NCBI GenBank assembly: GCA_964435115.1
Contig: CAYSYM010000008.1
Location: forward strand, 1 to 64,000
DNA from: CAYSYM01 sp964435115
Lineage (GTDB): Bacteria; Chloroflexota; UBA6077; CF-72
Direction of reading: 5' to 3'
DNA: 64,000 bases
In this document: piece by piece, positions 42,102 through 50,071 of the stretch
Numbering within the stretch: position 1 is the first letter of the stretch
How the letters are laid out: each line of letters begins with the position of its first letter
Position numbers and translations under genes: made by a program
The notes under the pieces: model-generated
The model's input: the letters and a program-made list of their open reading frames with translations, nothing else
Databases searched by the model: none
What the model was told of the DNA's origin: nothing

Positions 42102-43217
42102 ATGACCACGGTACGGGTGCTGGTGGGTACGCGCAAGGGGGCCTTTGTATTGACCTCGGACGGCAAGCGGGAACAGTGGAACGTCAGCGGCCCCCACTTT
42201 GGCGGCTGGGAGATCTACCACGTCAAGGGGTCACCCGCCGAGCCGAATCGCCTGTACGCGTCGCAGTCCAGTGGCTGGTTCGGCCAACTGATCCAACGCT
42301 CCGACGATGGAGGTAAGACCTGGGAGCCGGTGGGCAACCAGTTCGTGTACGACGGCGTGCCCGGCACGCACCAGTGGTACGATGGCACACCGCGCCCGTG
42401 GGAGTTCAAGCGGGTCTGGCATCTCGAACCGTCTCTGAGCGACCCCGAAACTGTCTACGGCGGGGTCGAAGACGCCGCTCTGTTTCGCTCGACGGACGGC
42501 GGGCAGACGTGGCAGGAGCTGGCCGGGCTGCGCGGCCACGGTACAGGACCCTCCTGGGCACCAGGGGCCGGCGGGCTCTGCCTGCATACAATCATCCAGG
42601 ACCCGAGCGATCACGGGCGGATGTTCATCGCCGTCTCGGCGGCCGGCGCGTTCCGGACCGACGACGCCGGCACGTCCTGGCGGCCCATCAACCGCGGCCT
42701 ACGGTCGGAGTACATCCCAGACCCGACGGCGGAGGTCGGCCACTGCGTGCACCGCGTCGCGATGCACCGGGCGCGGCCTTCCGTGCTGTTCATGCAGAAG
42801 CACTGGGACGTCATGCGCAGCGACGACGCCGGCGAGACGTGGCAGGAAGTGAGCGGCGATCTGCCGACCGATTTTGGGTACGTGATCGACGTCCACGCAC
42901 ACGAGCCGAACACGGTCTACGTGGTGCCGATCAAGAGCGACTCGGAGCACTTTACGCCCGATGGAAAGCTGCGCGTGTACCGCAGCCGGACAGGTGGAAA
43001 CGAGTGGGAGGCGCTCACGAAGGGTCTGCCACAACGCAACTGTTACGTCAATGTGCTGCGCGACGCCATGGCGGTCGACTCCCTGGATGCCTGCGGCGTC
43101 TACTTCGGCACGACTGGCGGGCAGGTCTACGCATCGCGCGACGGCGGGGACAGTTGGGCGGCCATCGTCCGAGACCTTCCGCCGGTGCTGTCTGTCGAAG
43201 TCCAGACCCTGCCATGA
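42102..43217 (+). CDS. BNR/Asp-box beta-propeller protein (exo-sialidase-like fold)
   Basis: A 371-aa protein starting VRVLVGTRKGAFVL. It carries six Asp-box-like turns: RSDDGGKTW, RSTDGGQTW, RTDDAGTSW, RSDDAGETW, RSRTGGNEW and ASRDGGDSW. They are spaced as in a six-bladed sialidase-type propeller. No signal peptide is seen, so it looks cytoplasmic, and the sialidase arginine triad is not evident. True sialidase activity is therefore unlikely despite frequent database labels. A very strong Shine-Dalgarno (GGGGGAGGAA) precedes the ATG. It overlaps the MoaD/ThiS-like gene by 4 nt, suggesting the two proteins act together. Confidence 0.82.
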   Translation: MTTVRVLVGTRKGAFVLTSDGKREQWNVSGPHFGGWEIYHVKGSPAEPNRLYASQSSGWFGQLIQRSDDGGKTWEPVGNQFVYDGVPGTHQWYDGTPRPWEFKRVWHLEPSLSDPETVYGGVEDAALFRSTDGGQTWQELAGLRGHGTGPSWAPGAGGLCLHTIIQDPSDHGRMFIAVSAAGAFRTDDAGTSWRPINRGLRSEYIPDPTAEVGHCVHRVAMHRARPSVLFMQKHWDVMRSDDAGETWQEVSGDLPTDFGYVIDVHAHEPNTVYVVPIKSDSEHFTPDGKLRVYRSRTGGNEWEALTKGLPQRNCYVNVLRDAMAVDSLDACGVYFGTTGGQVYASRDGGDSWAAIVRDLPPVLSVEVQTLP

Positions 43218-43510
43218 TCCGGATTGTGCTCCCGGCACATCTGCGGACCCTCGCGCACGTCGACGGCGAGGTGCGGCTCCAGGTCGAGCGTCCGGTGACG
43301 CAGCGCTCGGTCCTCGACGCGCTCGAGGCCTGCTATCCGGTGCTGCGCGGGACGATCCGTGACCAAGTGACCCAGCAGAGACGCGCGTTCCTGCGATTCT
43401 TCGCCTGCCAGCAGGATCTGTCCCACGAGTCCCCGGACAGTCCGCTGCCCGAGGCGGTTGGCGCGGGAGTCGAGCCATTCGTGATCCTCGGGGCGCTGGC
43501 AGGTGGCTAG
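43214..43510 (+). CDS. MoaD/ThiS-family ubiquitin-like protein
   Basis: A 98-aa beta-grasp protein. It starts MIRIVLPAHLRTLAHVDGEV and ends in ILGALAGG, the free Gly-Gly tail that in MoaD and ThiS is adenylated and thiocarboxylated for sulfur transfer. Helix 1 (TQRSVLDALEACYPVLRG) matches the family. The ATG overlaps the propeller gene stop (ATGA). No moaE, moeB or thiF lies nearby, so it may be a dedicated sulfur carrier or protein modifier linked to the propeller protein rather than the general molybdopterin-synthase subunit. Confidence 0.82.
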   Translation: MIRIVLPAHLRTLAHVDGEVRLQVERPVTQRSVLDALEACYPVLRGTIRDQVTQQRRAFLRFFACQQDLSHESPDSPLPEAVGAGVEPFVILGALAGG

Positions 43511-43640
43511 ACTCTTCGCCCAAGGTGGCCGCCCCGGTCGCGCGAGCCAAGGGCGCCGCCTGGCCCTTGCGGCTCTTCCGCTACCGAGGTCCGCGGCTCC
43601 TCAGTAGGGCAAACCGACTGATCCTGGTGTGGCGAATGGG

Positions 43641-43690
43641 GTGCGCTCGACAGGGCCGCGTAGTACGACACCCGGCCCTGTCGAGCGCAC
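43641..43690. terminator. 17-bp perfect inverted repeat between convergent genes
   Basis: GTGCGCTCGACAGGGCC (43641-43657) pairs perfectly with GGCCCTGTCGAGCGCAC (43674-43690) across a 16-nt loop. It lies between the end of the MoaD-like gene (+) and the end of the P5C dehydrogenase gene (-), the place for a bidirectional terminator. There is no T-tract on either side. Confidence 0.6.
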
Positions 43691-43715
43691 TGTCGCCTGG
43701 TCGACTCGGCCCTGC

Positions 43716-45263
43716 TCAGAACCGTTCCACCACCACCTTGACCTGCATGAAGAGCGGTAGGTAGTCCCGGCCGCCGGCCTTGGAGTCGGTGCCGCTCAGG
43801 TTGAACCCGCCAAACGGCTGCGCGCCCACCAGCGCGCCGGTGATCTTCCGGTTGAAGTACAGGTTGCCCACGTGGAACTCGGCCCGCGCCCGTTCCAGGC
43901 GCCGGCGGTCACGTGAGTACACGCCCCCGGTCAGACCGTACTCCGTACCATTGGCGATGGCGAGGGCGTGGCCGTAGTCGCGCGCGCGGACGAAGGCGAG
44001 CACCGGCCCGAAGATCTCCTCCTGGGCCAGACGCCCGTCCTCGGACACGTCCGCGAACACGGTCGGCTGGACGTACCAGCCCGCGTCGCCGCCGGGCTCC
44101 CCGCCAACCACCAGCCGCCCCTCCTGCTGGCCGAGCGCGACGTACTGCAGCACCTTCTGGTACTGGCTCTCGTCGATGACCGCCGCCACCTGGGTCTCGG
44201 CGTCCTCCGCCGGCCCGATCCGCAGCGCCTCGGCCCGGCCGGCCACGCGCGCCAGCACGTCCTGGTACACGGCCTCGAGCACGATCGCCCGCGAGGCGGC
44301 CGAGCACTTCTGCCCCTGGTAGCCGTAGGCGGAGACGGCGATGCCCTCGGCCGCGGCGTCCAGGTCGGCCGTCTCGTCCACGATCACCGCGTCCTTGCCA
44401 CCCATCTCGGCGACCACCCGTTTCAGCCAGCGCTGGCCCGGCCGCACCTCGGCCGCCAGCGCGTAGAGGCGCGCGCCCACCTCGCGCGAGCCGGTGAACG
44501 AGATGAACCGCGTCCGAGGGTGGGCGACCAGGTAGTCACCCACGTCCGCCCCACTGCCCGGCAGGAAGTTCACGACGCCGGTCGGGACGCCCGCCTCTTC
44601 GAGCAGCTCCACGAAGCGGGCGGCGACGACCGGGGTGAGGCTGGCCGGCTTGAGGAGCGCCGTGTTGCCCGTGACGATCGCGGCGCTCGTCATCCCCACC
44701 GTGATCGCCAGGGGGAAGTTCCACGGGGGAATGATGACGCCAACCCCGAGCGGCAGGTAGGCCAGCTCATTGTCCTCGCCGGGGACGCGCGTCAGCGGCT
44801 GCGACTCGGCGAGACGGAGGGCTTCGCGGGCGTAGAACTCGAGGAAGTCGATCGCCTCGGCCGTGTCGGCGTCCGCCTCCGGCCAGGTCTTGGCGGCCTC
44901 GTAGACCATGGTGGCGCTGAAGACGTGCTTCTGGCGCCGGAGGAGGGCCGCGGCCTTGAGCAGCACCCGTGCCCGCTCGGCCGGCTGCCAGCGCGACCAC
45001 TCAGGAAAGGCGGTCCAGGCTGCCTGCAAGGCGCGCTCGGCCTCGGCGCGCCCGGCGCGCGCTACGCGGCCGACCACCTCGTCCTTGCGGCACGGGTTCC
45101 GACTCTCGATCCAGGCACCGGTGGCCACGCGCTCGCCGCCGAGCACCAGGGGCCATTCGCGGCGGAACTCCGCACGCACGCCGCTGAGGGCAGCCTGCAT
45201 CGCCTCACGGTTGGCCGGCTGGGAGAAATCGGTCAGCGTTTCGTTCTTGAACTCGGGGAGCAT
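43716..45263 (-). CDS. pruA: L-glutamate gamma-semialdehyde (1-pyrroline-5-carboxylate) dehydrogenase
   Basis: A 515-aa aldehyde dehydrogenase that oxidises glutamate semialdehyde to glutamate with NAD, the last step of proline and arginine breakdown. The catalytic Glu E286 (VVAEMGGKDA) and Cys C320 (GYQGQKCSAASR) are present. The P5CDH-specific end EFHVGNLYFNRKITGALVG with QPFGGFNLSGT and the length match the Thermus-type enzyme closely. The frame stays open another 120 codons upstream, but the ATG at 45263 matches the family N-terminus (PEFKNETLTDFS). No proline dehydrogenase gene is adjacent. Confidence 0.94.
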   Translation of the reverse strand: MLPEFKNETLTDFSQPANREAMQAALSGVRAEFRREWPLVLGGERVATGAWIESRNPCRKDEVVGRVARAGRAEAERALQAAWTAFPEWSRWQPAERARVLLKAAALLRRQKHVFSATMVYEAAKTWPEADADTAEAIDFLEFYAREALRLAESQPLTRVPGEDNELAYLPLGVGVIIPPWNFPLAITVGMTSAAIVTGNTALLKPASLTPVVAARFVELLEEAGVPTGVVNFLPGSGADVGDYLVAHPRTRFISFTGSREVGARLYALAAEVRPGQRWLKRVVAEMGGKDAVIVDETADLDAAAEGIAVSAYGYQGQKCSAASRAIVLEAVYQDVLARVAGRAEALRIGPAEDAETQVAAVIDESQYQKVLQYVALGQQEGRLVVGGEPGGDAGWYVQPTVFADVSEDGRLAQEEIFGPVLAFVRARDYGHALAIANGTEYGLTGGVYSRDRRRLERARAEFHVGNLYFNRKITGALVGAQPFGGFNLSGTDSKAGGRDYLPLFMQVKVVVERF

Positions 45264-45397
45264 GGCGTGTCCTCGCCTTCTGGAAGCCACGGGTCCGGCG
45301 ACGTACGTGGGCCCGAGCTCGGCCCAATCTGTCACGGGTGGAGCCCACCTGCGTCGCCCTCGATAGCGTAAAGCGCAAGGCGCTGGGGGCTGGGCGG

Positions 45398-45403
45398 TAC
45401 ACT
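45398..45403 (+). promoter_or_regulatory. Candidate -10 element (TACACT) 8 nt before an ATG
   Basis: TACACT ends 8 nt before the ATG of the small gene at 45412. This is the same geometry as the leaderless-type promoters at 15169 and 56746. No good -35 box. Confidence 0.4.
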
Positions 45404-45411
45404 GGCGGCGG

Positions 45412-45681
45412 ATGTACCCGCATCGCCGCGCCGAACGCCCGGGCGCCCGGCTGGCTCGCTCGTACCTGGCCGTGCGCGTCGAGCAGAGCGCCGAGCGGCA
45501 GCCGAAGGCACGGTTGTCCTCCTTGCGCGGTACCGCCACCCTGCCACGCCTGGATAGGGCACACCTCAGCTCGCCCGAGGCGCACGCCCAGTCCAGGCTG
45601 GCCATCCTCGCCCGGCTCGCCACCGCCGGCGATGCCTGGTTCCTGCTCGCCCCGCACGAGCTCCGCCGGCGGCCAGCCTGA
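45412..45681 (+). CDS. Small hypothetical protein (89 aa)
   Basis: Not recognised. The frame has about 89 % G or C at third codon positions, like the confirmed genes around it. It begins at an ATG placed 8 nt after a TACACT -10 element, and ends 30 nt before the convergent glgB stop. The protein is basic, Arg/Ala/Leu-rich, without membrane segments or known motifs. The opposite strand is also open here, so chance cannot be excluded. Confidence 0.45.
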   Translation: MYPHRRAERPGARLARSYLAVRVEQSAERQPKARLSSLRGTATLPRLDRAHLSSPEAHAQSRLAILARLATAGDAWFLLAPHELRRRPA

Positions 45682-45711
45682 CGTCCCGCGCTCCGGCGCC
45701 TTCCCCCTGGT

Positions 45712-47667
45712 TCACTGCCCCGGCTTCAAGTACACCGTCCCCAGCGGTGGGAGCGTGAGCCCCAGGCTGTACGGCTGGTTGCTCCACGGCAGCTCGTCGG
45801 CCACCGCCAGCCCCGCGTTGCCGACGTTGCTGCCGCCGTAGAGGGCCGCGTCGCTGTTGAGGATCTCGTGCCAGGTCCCACCCGAGGGCACGCCGACGCG
45901 GTAGCCCAGCCGCGCAACCGGGGTGAAGTTGGCAACCACGACCACGCACTCGTCCGGCACCCTGGCGCGCCGCAGGAAGGCAAAGACGCTGTTCTCGTTG
46001 TCGCGCGCCGCCAGCCACTCGAAGCCGTGCCAGTCGAAGTCGACCTGGTGGAGCGCGGGCTCGCCGCGGTAGACCCGGTTCAGGTCGGCCACGAAGCGTT
46101 GCAGCCCCTGGTGGGGCGACCACTGGAGCAGGTGCCAGTCGATGCTGTGCGCCTCGCTCCACTCATTCCACTGGCCGAACTCGCCGCCCATGAAGAGCAG
46201 CTTCTTGCCCGGGTGGCCGAACATGTAGCCGTAGAGCGCGCGCAGGGTGGCGAACTTCTGCCAGTCGTCGCCCGGCATCTTGCCGAGCAGGCTGCCCTTC
46301 CCATGGACCACCTCGTCGTGCGAGAGCGGCAGCACGAAGTTCTCGTGGAAGGCGTACAGCAGGCTGAAGGTCATCTGGTCGTGGTGCCAGCGGCGGTGGA
46401 TCGGCTCCTTCTGCACGTACTGCAGCGTGTCGTGCATCCAGCCCATGTTCCACTTCAGACTGAAGCCCAGCCCGCCCATATACGGCGGACGCGTGACCTG
46501 CGGCCAGGCGGTCGACTCCTCGGCAATCGTCAGCACCCCCGGGCACTCCGTGTGAACCACCTCGTTGGTCCGCTGGAGGAAGCTGATCGCCTCCAGGTTC
46601 TCGCGTCCACCGTACTGGTTGGGGATCCACTCACCCTCTTGCCGGGAGTAGTCCAGGTAGAGCATCGAGGCCACCGCGTCCACCCGCAGTCCATCCACGT
46701 GGTACTGCTCGATCCAGAAGAGCGCGTTGGAGAGCAGGAACGTGCGCACCTCATGCCGCCCGTAGTTGAAGACCTTGGTGCCCCAGTCGGGGTGCTCCCC
46801 CTTCCGCGGGTCCACGTGCTCGTACAGCGCGCTGCCGTCGAAGGTCGCCAGGCCGTGCGGGTCGCGCGGGAAGTGTGCCGGCACCCAGTCGACGATGACG
46901 CCGACGTTCGCCTGGTGGAGGATGTCCACGAACGCCTTGAAGTCGTCGGGCGTGCCGAAGCGCCGCGTCGGTGCGTAGTACGAGGTCACCTGGTAGCCCC
47001 AGGACGGGTCGAAGGGGTGCTCGGCGATGGGCAGGAGCTCCACGTGCGTGTAGCCCATCTGCGTGCAGTACTCGGCGAGCTGGTGCGCCAGGTCCTGGTA
47101 GGTGAGGAACCCGTCGCTCTCCGGCACGCGCTTCCACGAACCCAGGTGGACCTCGTAGATGCTGATCGGCGCCTCGAAGGCCTGTCGCTGGGGCCGCTGC
47201 GCCAGCCACGCCGCGTCGTGCCACGCGTACGTGCCGAGGTCCCAGACGACGGACGCCGTCCGCGGTCGCAGCTCGGAGGCGAACGCGTACGGGTCGGCCT
47301 TCTCCAGGCGGTGCGGCGCGTAGCGGGGGCGGATGCTGTACTTGTAGAGCGCGCCGGCCCCGACCCCGGGGACGAACGTCTCCCAGATGCCCGAGGTCCC
47401 ACGGCTGCGCATCGGCGCCGCCTTCGGGTCCCAGCCGTTGAAGTCGCCGACCACGCTGATCTCCTCCGCGTTCGGCGCCCAGGCCGCGAAGAACGTCCCG
47501 GCCGTTCCGTCGATCCGGGTAGGATGCGCCCCTAGCTTCTCGAAGGCGCGCACGTGCGTCCCTTCGTTGAACAGGTACACGTCCAGGTCGCTCAGCAGCG
47601 ACGGCGACGCGCCGTCGGGGCGAGCCGTCTTCCTCGGCGTCGGAGGCGCCGGTCGTGCTCGGGCCAC
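45712..47667 (-). CDS. glgB: 1,4-alpha-glucan branching enzyme
   Basis: A 651-aa GH13 branching enzyme that makes alpha-1,6 branches in glycogen or alpha-glucan. It has an N-terminal CBM48 (ISVVGDFNGWDPKAAPM), the GH13 barrel with nucleophile Asp in VDGLRVDAV, acid/base Glu in LTIAEEST and the transition-state Asp in LSHDEVVHG, and a C-terminal beta domain ending GTVYLKPGQ. The GTG start at 47667 is preceded by AGAGGA with 5 nt spacing. It is divergent from glgE. In the GlgE pathway GlgB branches the linear glucan that GlgE extends. Confidence 0.95.
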   Translation of the reverse strand: MARARPAPPTPRKTARPDGASPSLLSDLDVYLFNEGTHVRAFEKLGAHPTRIDGTAGTFFAAWAPNAEEISVVGDFNGWDPKAAPMRSRGTSGIWETFVPGVGAGALYKYSIRPRYAPHRLEKADPYAFASELRPRTASVVWDLGTYAWHDAAWLAQRPQRQAFEAPISIYEVHLGSWKRVPESDGFLTYQDLAHQLAEYCTQMGYTHVELLPIAEHPFDPSWGYQVTSYYAPTRRFGTPDDFKAFVDILHQANVGVIVDWVPAHFPRDPHGLATFDGSALYEHVDPRKGEHPDWGTKVFNYGRHEVRTFLLSNALFWIEQYHVDGLRVDAVASMLYLDYSRQEGEWIPNQYGGRENLEAISFLQRTNEVVHTECPGVLTIAEESTAWPQVTRPPYMGGLGFSLKWNMGWMHDTLQYVQKEPIHRRWHHDQMTFSLLYAFHENFVLPLSHDEVVHGKGSLLGKMPGDDWQKFATLRALYGYMFGHPGKKLLFMGGEFGQWNEWSEAHSIDWHLLQWSPHQGLQRFVADLNRVYRGEPALHQVDFDWHGFEWLAARDNENSVFAFLRRARVPDECVVVVANFTPVARLGYRVGVPSGGTWHEILNSDAALYGGSNVGNAGLAVADELPWSNQPYSLGLTLPPLGTVYLKPGQ

Positions 47668-47967
47668 TGGTATCCTCTAGGCGCTGCGCGCTCTTCCTTA
47701 ACTTCAACTTCAGGGCTCAGCACGTGGGCCAACGCCTGGCACGATGAGGCACAGGTGGGGCCCACGTGCTGAGCCGGCCAGGAGATGCGGACTACGTACA
47801 GGCTAAGCGCTTCGCACGTCTTGTTCCAGGGAGCTCTGCCTGCGGGCCCTACCGGCGCCGCAGCCTCCCACAGGTCTGCCCCGCGTGCCGGGCCCACGCC
47901 ACGCGGGCCTCAACGCCTGTTCCTGCCTGCTGGCACGCTCCGTGCCGGCTGGGTCGTCTGAAGAACG
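47668..47967. other. Divergent glgB-glgE intergenic region
   Basis: 300 bp without a recognisable gene. It contains the perfect 17-bp inverted repeat at 47714-47775 and a short GGCACG/CGTGCC hairpin near 47931-47945, just before glgE. Both promoters must lie here, but no confident -35/-10 pair was found. Confidence 0.5.
47714..47775. repeat. Perfect 17-bp inverted repeat, 28-nt spacer, between divergent glgB and glgE
   Basis: GGCTCAGCACGTGGGCC (47714-47730) and GGCCCACGTGCTGAGCC (47759-47775) are exact reverse complements. Both cores contain CACGTG. It begins about 47 bp upstream of the glgB start. Because the flanking genes diverge, it is not a terminator. It could be a double operator or a cruciform-forming element. 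Confidence 0.65.
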
Positions 47968-50037
47968 ATGCGCATGACGCACGTGCCCCGCGGCCGCGGC
48001 GCCGCACAGACGAGCAGGACTGCCCCGGCGCGTCGGGACGGGCTCGTCGCCGCGCTGATGCCCGACCAGCGGCCCCTCCCCGCGTTCGACACTTACCCCG
48101 CCATCCTCATCGAAGACGTCTGGCCCGAGATCGACGGCGGGCGGTGGCCGATCAAGCGCGAGGTCGGCGGAACCGTGGCGGTCTGGGCGGACATCTTCAA
48201 GGAAGGCCACGACCTGCTCGCAGCTCGGCTGCTGTTCCGCCCAGAGGCGGATGAAGCGTGGCAGACGGCGCCCATGCGCCTGCATGAGAACGACCGCTGG
48301 CTTGGCCGCTTTGCCGTGACCTGTAACACGCGCTACCGCTACACCGTGGAGGCCTTCACGGACGTCTTCGGGTCGTGGCGGGCCGACCTGCAGAAGCGGG
48401 TCGCGGCCGGCCAGGACGTAAGCCCGGAGCTGCTCGAAGGGCAGCGGCTGGTCCGCGCCGCGGCGGAGCGCGCCGCCGGCGATGACCGCACCCGGCTGGA
48501 GGGGTTGCTGGCTCGCTGGGCGGCCGCCAGTATGACCCGCGCGACCACGATCGCCCTCTCGGAGGAGCTTGCCGAGCTGGTGGCGCGCTCCCCGGACACA
48601 TCCGACGCCACCCGCTACCCGCGCGAGCTGGAGGTCGTGGTGGATCGCGAGCGCGCGCGCTTCGCGGCCTGGTACGAGATCTTCCCCCGTTCCCAGGGGA
48701 CGGACCCGACCCGCAGCGCGACGTTCCGCGAGGCGGAGGCGCGCCTACCGGCGATCGCCAAGATGGGCTTCGACGTGCTGTACCTGACGCCGATCCACCC
48801 CATCGGGCGAACGCACCGCAAGGGACCCAACAATGCCCTCGTCGCCGGACCGAACGACCCCGGCAGCCCGTACGCCATCGGCAACGAGGCCGGCGGCCAC
48901 ACGGCCATCGCGCCCGAGCTGGGAACGATGCAGGACTTCCTCCACTTCCAGGACGCCGCCAGACAGCACGGGCTGGAGCTGGCGCTGGACTTCGCCATCC
49001 AGGTCTCGCCCGACCACCCGTGGGTGAGGGAGCACCCGGAGTGGTTCTACCACCGGCCCGACGGGACGCTGAAGTACGCCGAGAACCCGCCCAAGAAGTA
49101 CGAGGACATCTACCCGCTCAACTTCCGCTCACCCGATTGGAAGCGTCTCTGGGCGGCGCTGCGCGACGTCGTCCTCTTCTGGGCGGAGCGGGGCGCGCGG
49201 ATCTTCCGCGTCGACAACCCACACACCAAGCCGTTCGCCTTCTGGGAGTGGCTCATTCGGGAGGTGCAATCGCGCTACCCAGACGTCATCTTCCTCTCGG
49301 AAGCCTTCACGCGGCCCAAGGTGATGCGGGCGCTGGCCAAGCTGGGCTTCACGCAGAGCTACACCTACTTCACCTGGCGGAACACCAAGGCGGAGCTGGC
49401 GGAGTACTTCGCCGAGCTGACCCAGACGCCGGTGAAGGAGTACTTGCGCGGCAACCTCTTCACCAACACGCCGGACATCCTGCCCCGGATCCTGCAGGTG
49501 GGCGGTCGCCCGGCCTTCCGCCTGCGGCTCGTGCTGGCGGCAACCCTCTCCTCTGTCTACGGCATCTACAACGGGTTCGAGCTGTGCGAGAACACTGCCC
49601 GCGGTCCCGACTCCGAGTACTACCTCGATTCAGAGATGTACCAACACAAGGTGTGGGACTGGGACCGGCCGGGCAACATCGTCGCGGACGTGACGCGGAT
49701 CAACCGCATCCGGCGGGAGAACCCGGCCCTGCAGCTCTACGCGAACCTGCGCTTCTTCTGGAGCGAGAACGACCAGGTGCTCTTCTATGGCAAGGCGACG
49801 CCTGACGGCGCCAACGTCATCCTGGTCGCGGTGAACCTGGACCCGTTCCATCCCCAGGCGAGCTGGGTCGACGCGCCCATGCACGAGTGGGGCATCGGAG
49901 CAGACCAGCCCTACGTGGTCCACGACCTGTGGAGCGACCAGCGGTTCACCTGGCGGGGCAACCGCAACTGGGTGCGCCTCAACCCGCACGAGCAGCCGGC
50001 CCACGTGCTCCGCGTGGAGCAGCCGCGGAACGGCTGA
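47968..50037 (+). CDS. glgE: Alpha-1,4-glucan:maltose-1-phosphate maltosyltransferase
   Basis: A 689-aa GH13_3 enzyme that transfers maltosyl units from maltose 1-phosphate to growing alpha-1,4-glucan. Domain order is as in characterised GlgE: N-terminal beta domain (IKREVGGTVAVWADIFKEGHD), insertion, and barrel with FDVLYLTPIHPIGRTHRKG. The nucleophile Asp is in RIFRVDNPHTKPFAFWEW, the acid/base Glu in IFLSEAFTRPKVM, and the C-terminal beta domain follows. A leader of about 35 residues is poorly conserved. ATGs at 47968 and 47974 are both possible starts. The maltokinase gene follows after 34 nt, so both steps are co-transcribed. Confidence 0.95.
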   Translation: MRMTHVPRGRGAAQTSRTAPARRDGLVAALMPDQRPLPAFDTYPAILIEDVWPEIDGGRWPIKREVGGTVAVWADIFKEGHDLLAARLLFRPEADEAWQTAPMRLHENDRWLGRFAVTCNTRYRYTVEAFTDVFGSWRADLQKRVAAGQDVSPELLEGQRLVRAAAERAAGDDRTRLEGLLARWAAASMTRATTIALSEELAELVARSPDTSDATRYPRELEVVVDRERARFAAWYEIFPRSQGTDPTRSATFREAEARLPAIAKMGFDVLYLTPIHPIGRTHRKGPNNALVAGPNDPGSPYAIGNEAGGHTAIAPELGTMQDFLHFQDAARQHGLELALDFAIQVSPDHPWVREHPEWFYHRPDGTLKYAENPPKKYEDIYPLNFRSPDWKRLWAALRDVVLFWAERGARIFRVDNPHTKPFAFWEWLIREVQSRYPDVIFLSEAFTRPKVMRALAKLGFTQSYTYFTWRNTKAELAEYFAELTQTPVKEYLRGNLFTNTPDILPRILQVGGRPAFRLRLVLAATLSSVYGIYNGFELCENTARGPDSEYYLDSEMYQHKVWDWDRPGNIVADVTRINRIRRENPALQLYANLRFFWSENDQVLFYGKATPDGANVILVAVNLDPFHPQASWVDAPMHEWGIGADQPYVVHDLWSDQRFTWRGNRNWVRLNPHEQPAHVLRVEQPRNG

Positions 50038-50071
50038 GCGCTCGCGGCTCGGGCCGTGCGGGCGCGCTGAC

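Noticed and set aside
42102..43217. Secreted sialidase
   Set aside because: It has Asp-box repeats only. No signal peptide and no clear arginine triad, so the enzymatic label is not supported.
45264..45623. N-terminal extension of P5C dehydrogenase
   Set aside because: The ATG at 45263 matches the known N-terminus of Thermus-type enzymes. The extension has no similarity to the family.
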